This document shows, in pieces, positions 58,116 to 64,000 of a stretch of 64,000 nucleotides of DNA. Under the pieces are notes generated by a model that was not told the DNA's origin, searched no databases, and saw only the letters and a list, made by a program, of their open reading frames with translations. Position numbers and translations under genes: made by a program. Origin of the DNA: Corydoras sp. C115 (taxonomy: Eukaryota > Chordata > Actinopteri > Siluriformes > Callichthyidae); NCBI GenBank assembly GCA_019802505.1, contig JAFMOC010000051.1, forward strand, positions 2,724,001 to 2,788,000, read 5' to 3'. How positions within the stretch are numbered: position 1 is the stretch's first letter; every line of letters starts with the position of its first letter.

Positions 58116-59755
58116 ACACAATAAAGCTTAAGAGCTGGAGTCCTGTAATACTGTACCCTGTCAGTTAACATGGTTCTCTGCATTTTGGCATCATGTAGGT
58201 TTTATATCCTTCTCAACTTGTCAGCAAATGTATGGAGCTCAGGGCCTGCTTTGTTTTACAGTAGTGTAAACCTTAATTACACTCCGCACCGGGGACCTTG
58301 AGAGCACGGAGATACTAATTCCTTCATATTGTAGCTCGAAGCCGTAGCTTATTTTCCTTCTTAATTACCATGGATTCAAAAAAAACATAATTAGACTTAT
58401 TGTTAGTAACTTTATTAATCTCTGGCCCTCGTGAGGCTTTGAAAAGAAAAGGGAGGACTTGAGTGACACATTAAAAAAGTCTAAAACGGGGATACCGCTC
58501 CGAACAGCCGATGGAATCAGGTTAAAGTAGAGATAGAGAAATGTGCGAGAGTGAGAATGGTGCTCTGGATTTTCATGGATGTGTGTGTTGCACGTCGGGA
58601 TGTTTTTGTGTGTTAGACATATGTTCCTTCAACATGAAAGCCTGTGATTTGGCCGGCCCACAGGACAAAATGTCATGTCCTATCGCTAAGAAAAGCAGAA
58701 AAAAGCCTAATCTATTGAGAAGCTGTCAGAGTGAATGTGTGCTTTAGTAGGAGTGTGTGATGCTTAGCTGTGGAGGAGAAGTGTTTTATGTATTGCTGTT
58801 TTTTATCTTTTTTTTTAAACAGCCTGTGGCATTCTCAAAGATTTGTTGGGCTTTTGAAACTATACACGGTGCAGCTGTCTTAAAAAAGAATCGCCAGAGG
58901 AACAGTCATGTGTTACTAAGGTACCGGAGATAATATACATAAAGATTTATACACAATTACATTTCCCAGTGATAAATTAGCTGAGGGTAATGCACATGTC
59001 AAAGGTAATGCACCTTACTGTTGCTTTTTTCTATAAACTAAAGCACCATTATCTGTTATTTATTAGCTCTATTAGAATTTTCGGCTCTGTGTTTCTCAAC
59101 ACTTCATATATTATGCACTTGCTGACAGCTCGTTTTCTAATGCCAGCGTGCCTCAGCAAAAAACGAACTCATTTTGTATTAAAACACTCATCATGTGTGT
59201 GACCTCATTTTTTTTCTTACGCTTTATCTCCTTATTTGGTTCATGGCCAGTGTCTCCTCCCTCACCTCCGGGGGTTCTGGGAACTTTTCCTTGGCCGGGA
59301 GCGAACGTGCGATATTTGGGACGCATCCCGGGCTTGTCACCTCCTTTCCTCGGTACGAACACTCCCATGGATTAATGATATGACGCGGAAGCTAAATACT
59401 GTCACATCCTAATGCAGCAGCTCCCGCTGCACACATGCACAGCCACACTTTGGCTGACCTCGAAATTCAGAATAATGCAGCACATTATGTACCAACATGC
59501 CTGTAATCCCGACGGTGCGAATCCCGCGTCTGTAAATGTGTGCCAGTGCCAGTCCCCGTCCCAAACAAAAAGCTTGCAGCTACAAAAATAGTTTCGAGTG
59601 CCGGGTTAAGCCTTGTACTTTTTGTACGGCTGCTAGCTGTGTAAGGGACAATAAAATAATACCTCAGCGAGCACTTTATTACCCTCACTAGCACTGGGTT
59701 GGACCTCCGTTTACTGTGTCTCATTTGAGATGTATTTCCACTCGTACAGCAGCAT
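58116..59755. other. Unique block, possible conserved elements
   Basis: 58250-58470 and 59200-59430 are repeat-free and the second is less AT-rich than its surroundings. No gene recognised. Confidence 0.4.
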
Positions 59756-59768
59756 GGTTATCTGAGTT

Positions 59769-60054
59769 CCATCATCCATTATCTTCCGCTTCTGGGCAAT
59801 TACACCCAGGACAGGGCGCCAATCTATCGCTGGGCACACATTCACTCACACAGACACACTCTATATGGGGCAATTTGGAGAATTCAATTGACTTATGGGG
59901 CATGTTTTTGGGACTGTGGGAGGAAACCGGAGAACCCGGAGGAAACCCATACGGACATAGGGAGAACATGGAAACTCCACACAGATTGGGATTCCAACCA
60001 GGAATCCCTAGTGCTGAGAGGAGAACATGCTAACCACTAAGCCACCATGCCGCC
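59769..60054 (-). mobile_element. SINE-D (D2) with perfect 13-bp target duplication
   Basis: GGTTATCTGAGTT at 59756-59768 and 60055-60067. The 3' part between TTATCTTCCGCTT and CTGGGCAATTACACCC is deleted, yet the tail is kept. Confidence 0.97.
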
Positions 60055-60225
60055 GGTTATCTGAGTTAATGGGTCTATATGTCTTTAACCAGTCAGGCCA
60101 TTTTGCACTGAACTCTTTTATCAGTGAGTTTTAGTCTTTAGATTTTATTTTATATTTTTTTAAAGTAAACTGGACGGTTATTATGAACTGATCTGCAAAA
60201 TCATCACCGGGGTAATAACCCGGTG

Positions 60226-60505
60226 AGGGCGGCATGGTGGCTTAGTGGTTAGCATGTTCTCCTCTCAGTGCTCGGGATTTCCGGTTCGAATCCCAATCTG
60301 GTTGGAGTTTCCATGTCCTCCCTGTGTCCACATGGGTTTCCTCCCACAGTCCAAAAACATGGATCAAGGTCAATTGAATTCTCCAAATTGCCCCATATAG
60401 AGTGTGTGTGTGTGGGTCTGTGTGAGTGTGCCCAGTGATGGATTGACGTCCTGTCCTGGGTGTACCTTCCCAGTGCCCGAAACGTTCTCCTCTGGATGGG
60501 CATGA
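60226..60505 (+). mobile_element. SINE-D (D2), 3' truncated
   Basis: GAGGGCGGCATGGTGGCTTA head. Ends at CTCCTCTGGATGGGCATG. About 20 bp is missing in the CGGGTTCTCCGG region. Confidence 0.94.
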
Positions 60506-60522
60506 GCGACGTGCATCTACAG

Positions 60523-61060
60523 TATTAAACACAAATGTTATAAAGCTTTATGACCCTGGTCCCTACAATGAGTTAATAAACAGTTCAAATTTACATTTTA
60601 GAATGCATTATGTCACATTGTGTTATGGCATTTTCATACAACACTTTGTGGTTATGAACAAAATACATTAACATTCATTCATTCATTATCTCCCGCTTTA
60701 TCCTCTATTAGGGTCATGGTGGGGTTCCCCATGCCCATCCAGGGGAGAACGTCTCGGGCGCTGGGCAGATACACCCAGGACAGGGCGCCAATCCATCGCT
60801 GGACACAAACTCACTCACACAGACACACTCTATATGGGGCAATTTCGAGAATTCAATTGACTTGATCCATGTTTTTGGACTGTAGGAGGAAACCGGAGAA
60901 CCCGGAGGAAACCCACGCAGACACTGGGAGAACATGGAAACTCCACCCAGATGGGGATTCGAACCGGGAATCCCTAGCGCTGAGAGGCGAACGTGCTAAC
61001 CACTAAGCCACCGTGCCGCCCTACATTAACAGTTTTTCAATTTCATTTAGATTCTGCTCT
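60523..61060. mobile_element. MITE family M2 fragment, split by SINE-D
   Basis: GTATTAAACACAAATGTTAT, AATGAGTTAATAAACAG, AGAATGCATTATGTCAC match the right arm at 31.7-31.9 kb. Interrupted at TACATTAACA by the next SINE. Confidence 0.6.
60674..61021 (-). mobile_element. SINE-D (D1) with perfect 10-bp target duplication
   Basis: TACATTAACA at 60664-60673 and 61022-61031. Full length. GAGAGGCGAACGTGCTAACC marks D1. Confidence 0.97.
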
Positions 61061-61061
61061 T

Positions 61062-61262
61062 TGGTGGTACTATTGGGGTTCTGATCATTAGAACACAGTA
61101 AAGGGGACGTACACAGTATGTACTGTAGAACACAAACAGATGGAGTACAGTCTGGAATTGTAGAACTACAAAGTCCATCTTTACAGGACGTGGAACTGAG
61201 AACATGGACAATAAGTGGAGCATGAAGGGGCGTGTCCAAACTTTAGACTGGTACTGTATATG
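61062..61262 (-). mobile_element. MITE family M1, half element
   Basis: Reverse complement of the left half of 36979-37445, with high similarity through TCTGGAATTGTAGAACTACA and the terminal CGTGTCCAAACTTTAGACTG. The other half is missing. Confidence 0.82.
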
Positions 61263-61974
61263 TGTACATGTTATGTTACACTATTAAAGAGACTGATGGT
61301 TTTCCTTCAGAGTGCAATTGTTTTTACCTTGACGCTATTACTTTAAGTCTGCGAGACCGACTCTGACAGCATCTGGACCTTGTGCTGCTATGAACTGGGC
61401 ACAACATAACTCATTACTTTTGAATTCTCTGTAAATTGCTGCCACTGTGGTTACAGGCCAATTACAGGTCATTTGTGCACTATTACCGAGTCTCGGCTAG
61501 AGCCCTAACTACCTTCATTTCGCTGCTTCATAGCAAATTACGGCGACTCAATACGGTGGATTGCACAATAAATAAACATCAAAGTCTAATGCGCTCTTGC
61601 ACGGATGCTGGGAGAGGCACTTTCGGAAGGGAAAACTGGCCTCGATTAATGGTCTGCATGCTTGGTTTAGCTTTAGAGGCAGAAGTAGTTGATTTGGGCA
61701 GAGGGACTGTCAAGCTGAAAATGTGTGGACATTATTACTATGATATTAACAGTTGTAATTACGTTGTGATTGGATGGTGCTTACAGTAATACACACTGTC
61801 ACAAGCCTTGTCAGCCAAATCCATAGTTCTAATAAACTAGCCAGAGGTGTCAAAGAACATTCATGGCTTCCTAAGTGTCCTTCATGGCTTCCTGAAGTGT
61901 CCTTGAGAAGCTTATTTAGGGAAATGGGCATACGATATTGATATAATGTCTGATGATGGTCTTTTTTATAGGAT
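61263..61974. other. Unique block
   Basis: A short tandem duplication (CATGGCTTCCT units) at 61860-61905. The 117-residue frame at 61436-61789 has no recognisable domain. Confidence 0.4.
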
Positions 61975-62150
61975 CCCACAACCTTCAATCTGAAAGTTGG
62001 GGGTTCAAATCCCAGGTCCATTAAAGTTACCAATGTGGGTCCTTGAGCAAGACCCTTAACCCTCATTGCTGCAGGGATGTTGTGATTAACCCTCCTTCAC
62101 CTTGTAAGTCTGCCAAATTATCAAATATAAATGTAATGTGAATGTAACCA
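61975..62150 (+). mobile_element. SINE-H, partial
   Basis: B box GGTTCAAATCCC, CCTTGAGCAAGACCCTTAAC, a shortened 3' end (TTGTAAGTCTGCCAAATTAT). The A box region is lost. Confidence 0.82.
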
Positions 62151-62177
62151 AATCCAACAGCAGTCAGTAGTACTGTA

Positions 62178-62207
62178 TGATAAGATAAGATAAGATAAGA
62201 TAAGATA
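62178..62207. repeat. (GATAA)n microsatellite
   Basis: Six units. Confidence 0.95.
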
Positions 62208-62439
62208 GCCATTCACAACTCAAACAACTTTTTAACCCTGCACTGCATTAGTTGCACATAGATGCACTACACACTTTAATTATAACTTACAAAACAATTG
62301 TTTTTTGTTTATATCCATAGTTTGCACACTGTAAAATATATATATCTATTTTATTTAATTTTACTTATCCTTTAGCATAACTTTAATTTTTAACTAATTT
62401 AACCAATTTTTAATTTTGAATTTTTTTATTTTCTTCTGT

Positions 62440-62600
62440 GGAGATGTCGGAAAAGAATTTCACTGCTGGCTGTACCGTGTATAACCACGCATGTGACTAA
62501 TAAACTTGATTTGATTTTATTTGATTTGATTTGACCTTTATTTGTCCCACAATGAAGAAATTCACATTCTCAGCAGCAGATACATTAGATAAAGGTAAAA
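62440..62600. repeat. Two retroelement-end-like relics
   Basis: AAAGAATTTCACTGCTGGCT with GACTAATAAACTTGATTTG, then CCTTTATTTGTCCCACAATG with GAAATTCACATT. Both are dispersed teleost motifs, here back to back. Confidence 0.5.
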
Positions 62601-62796
62601 CGTAATTAAAAATAAAATAAAATAAAATAAATAATAAATAATAAAATTTAAAAAAACTTTTTTTTAATAGAAATCTATATATACACAATATAAATTCTAA
62701 TTCTCAGTTATGCACAAGACATATAACAGAGGAATAAAATGAAACAAATATTGCACATATGATACAGACATAATCCGAAAGAAGTGTTCAATGCTG

Positions 62797-62893
62797 TTAA
62801 TAATAATAATAATAATGTTATTAATTTAATACTTAATAATACTTAATAATAATAATAAGAAATAAGAAGAAAAAGAAGAAGAAGAAGAAGAAA

Positions 62894-62940
<47 letters not shown>

Positions 62941-62958
62941 CTGTTAATGTTAATAATA
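62797..62958. repeat. (TAA)n/(GAA)n microsatellite
   Basis: Interrupted TAA units, a GAA/GAAA stretch near 62860-62895, then pure TAA to 62938. Confidence 0.97.
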
Positions 62959-63041
62959 TTCCATGCTGTTTTAAGTGAGGTTCTCTTATTATATCTGTAA
63001 TGTACAGATTTTTTCAGCTTCATTTTTTATTCACTTTTTTT

Positions 63042-63043
<2 letters not shown>

Positions 63044-63085
<42 letters not shown>

Positions 63086-63225
63086 GGGTGATGGTGTATA
63101 TAACAATAACGAATGATGTGGCTGCAGGATAAGAAAGGATAAGAAATGTTCACATGATCAGAGATAGCAAAGGGCAAGCAGCAGTGCTCGTCAAAAACTG
63201 AAATGTGACTTTCTGTGGGAGTTGT

Positions 63226-63290
<65 letters not shown>
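63044..63290. repeat. Two (GT)n microsatellites
   Basis: 63044-63082 and 63229-63290, separated by about 145 bp of unique sequence. Confidence 0.97.
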
Positions 63291-63291
<1 letters not shown>

Positions 63292-63427
63292 ACGAAATGC
63301 ATACTGACTCACTGATTTTGATGTTCGCTTCTGCCAGGATCCAGGATGAGAGCACAATGAGGCAACTCATCAGAGAAACTAAATAACATCTAAAGACTTA
63401 CATTGCTGTGGGGGTTACATTCAAACA

Positions 63428-63773
63428 AACATCCATCCATCCATCCTTTATCTTCCGCTTTATCCTCTACTAGGGTTGCAGGGGGTTCCCCATGCCACTC
63501 CAAGGGAGAACGTTTCAGGCGCTGGCAGATACACCCAGCACAGGACACCAATCTATCACTGGGCACATACTCACTCACACACACACACTCTATATGGAGC
63601 AATTTAGAGAACTCAATTGACTTGATCCATGTTTTTGGACTGTGGGAGGAAACCAGAGAACCTGGAGGAAACCCACACGGACAAAAAACATGGAAATTCC
63701 ACCTAGATTGGTATTTGAACGGGAATCCATCGCACTGAGAGGAGAACATGCTAACCACTAAGCCACCGTGCCA
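63428..63773 (-). mobile_element. SINE-D, full length, mixed subtype
   Basis: (CCAT)n tail, ACTCAATTGACTTGATCC (D1), then AGATTGGTATTTGAAC and GAGAGGAGAACATGC (D2). Confidence 0.95.
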
Positions 63774-63819
63774 CGACATTTGTCCATATAACACTAATAT
63801 TAATGATAATGATAATAAT

Positions 63820-64000
63820 TCATTATTCATTCATTATCTCCCGCTTTATCCTCTACTAGGGTCGCGGTGGGGTTCCCCATGCCCATCCAGGGGAGAACGT
63901 CTCGGGCGCTGGGCAGATACACCCAGGACAGAGCGCCAATCCATCGCTGGGTACACACTCACACACTCAAACACACTCTATATGGGGCAATTTAGAGAAC
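63820..64000 (-). mobile_element. SINE-D cut by window end
   Basis: (ATTC)n, TCCCGCTTTATCCTCTAC, GGGCGCTGGGCAGATACACC. The head lies beyond the window. Confidence 0.95.

Noticed and set aside
61436..61789. 117-residue plus frame
   Set aside because: No recognisable motif, no splice context and no codon pattern that I could judge as coding.

Overview
This window looks like euchromatic, non-coding DNA from a ray-finned fish, most likely an otophysan teleost such as a catfish, characin or electric fish. It is AT-rich with long (TA)n, (GT)n and (GATA)n arrays. Its interspersed repeats are typically teleostean: a tRNA-derived SINE resembling zebrafish DANA, an HE1/V-SINE-like SINE, fold-back MITEs, Tc1/mariner relics and a CR1/L2-like LINE relic. 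No prokaryotic or viral gene organisation is present. The species assignment is inference from repeat type; it was not searched.

I find no complete protein-coding gene. Nearly all longer open frames are readings through SINE copies or through (TA)n. Two short stretches have splice-site-like flanks and open frames (26193-26256 and 32964-33001, + strand). They may be internal exons of a gene whose introns fill the window, but neither product is recognised and confidence is low. The window is therefore best read as intron or intergenic sequence.

The dominant feature is one SINE family, called SINE-D here, with about 50 full, truncated or fragmentary copies on both strands. A full copy is about 340-365 bp. 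It has a tRNA-like head with A box (TGGCTTAGTGG) and B box (GGTTCGAATCC), a DANA-like body (GGTTTCCTCCGGGTTCTCCG, CAGTCCAAAAACATG), a 3' region ending GGATAAAGCGGAAGATAATG, and a (GGAT)n or (GAAT)n tail. Several copies have clear 10-14 bp target-site duplications. Two younger subtypes (D1, D2) and an older diverged subtype (D-old) can be told apart by linked bases. Other layers are an HE1-like SINE (H), a second tRNA-headed or tRNA-like repeat (B), two MITE families (M1, M2), four Tc1/mariner transposase relics, LINE fragments and microsatellites.

Layout: 1-12 kb is sparse in SINEs with long unique blocks. 12-31 kb is SINE-rich and holds the LINE relic, two M2 MITEs, a hairpin complex at 24 kb and the best exon candidate at 26.2 kb. 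31-41 kb holds M2, M1 and a long GATA tract. 42-49 kb has two related SINE dimers. 49-64 kb mixes Tc1 relics, SINEs with perfect target duplications and further MITE pieces. The most notable observation is that two loci about 4.4 kb apart carry the same two-monomer SINE arrangement with shared private variants, which suggests that a dimeric SINE was duplicated or mobilised as a unit.
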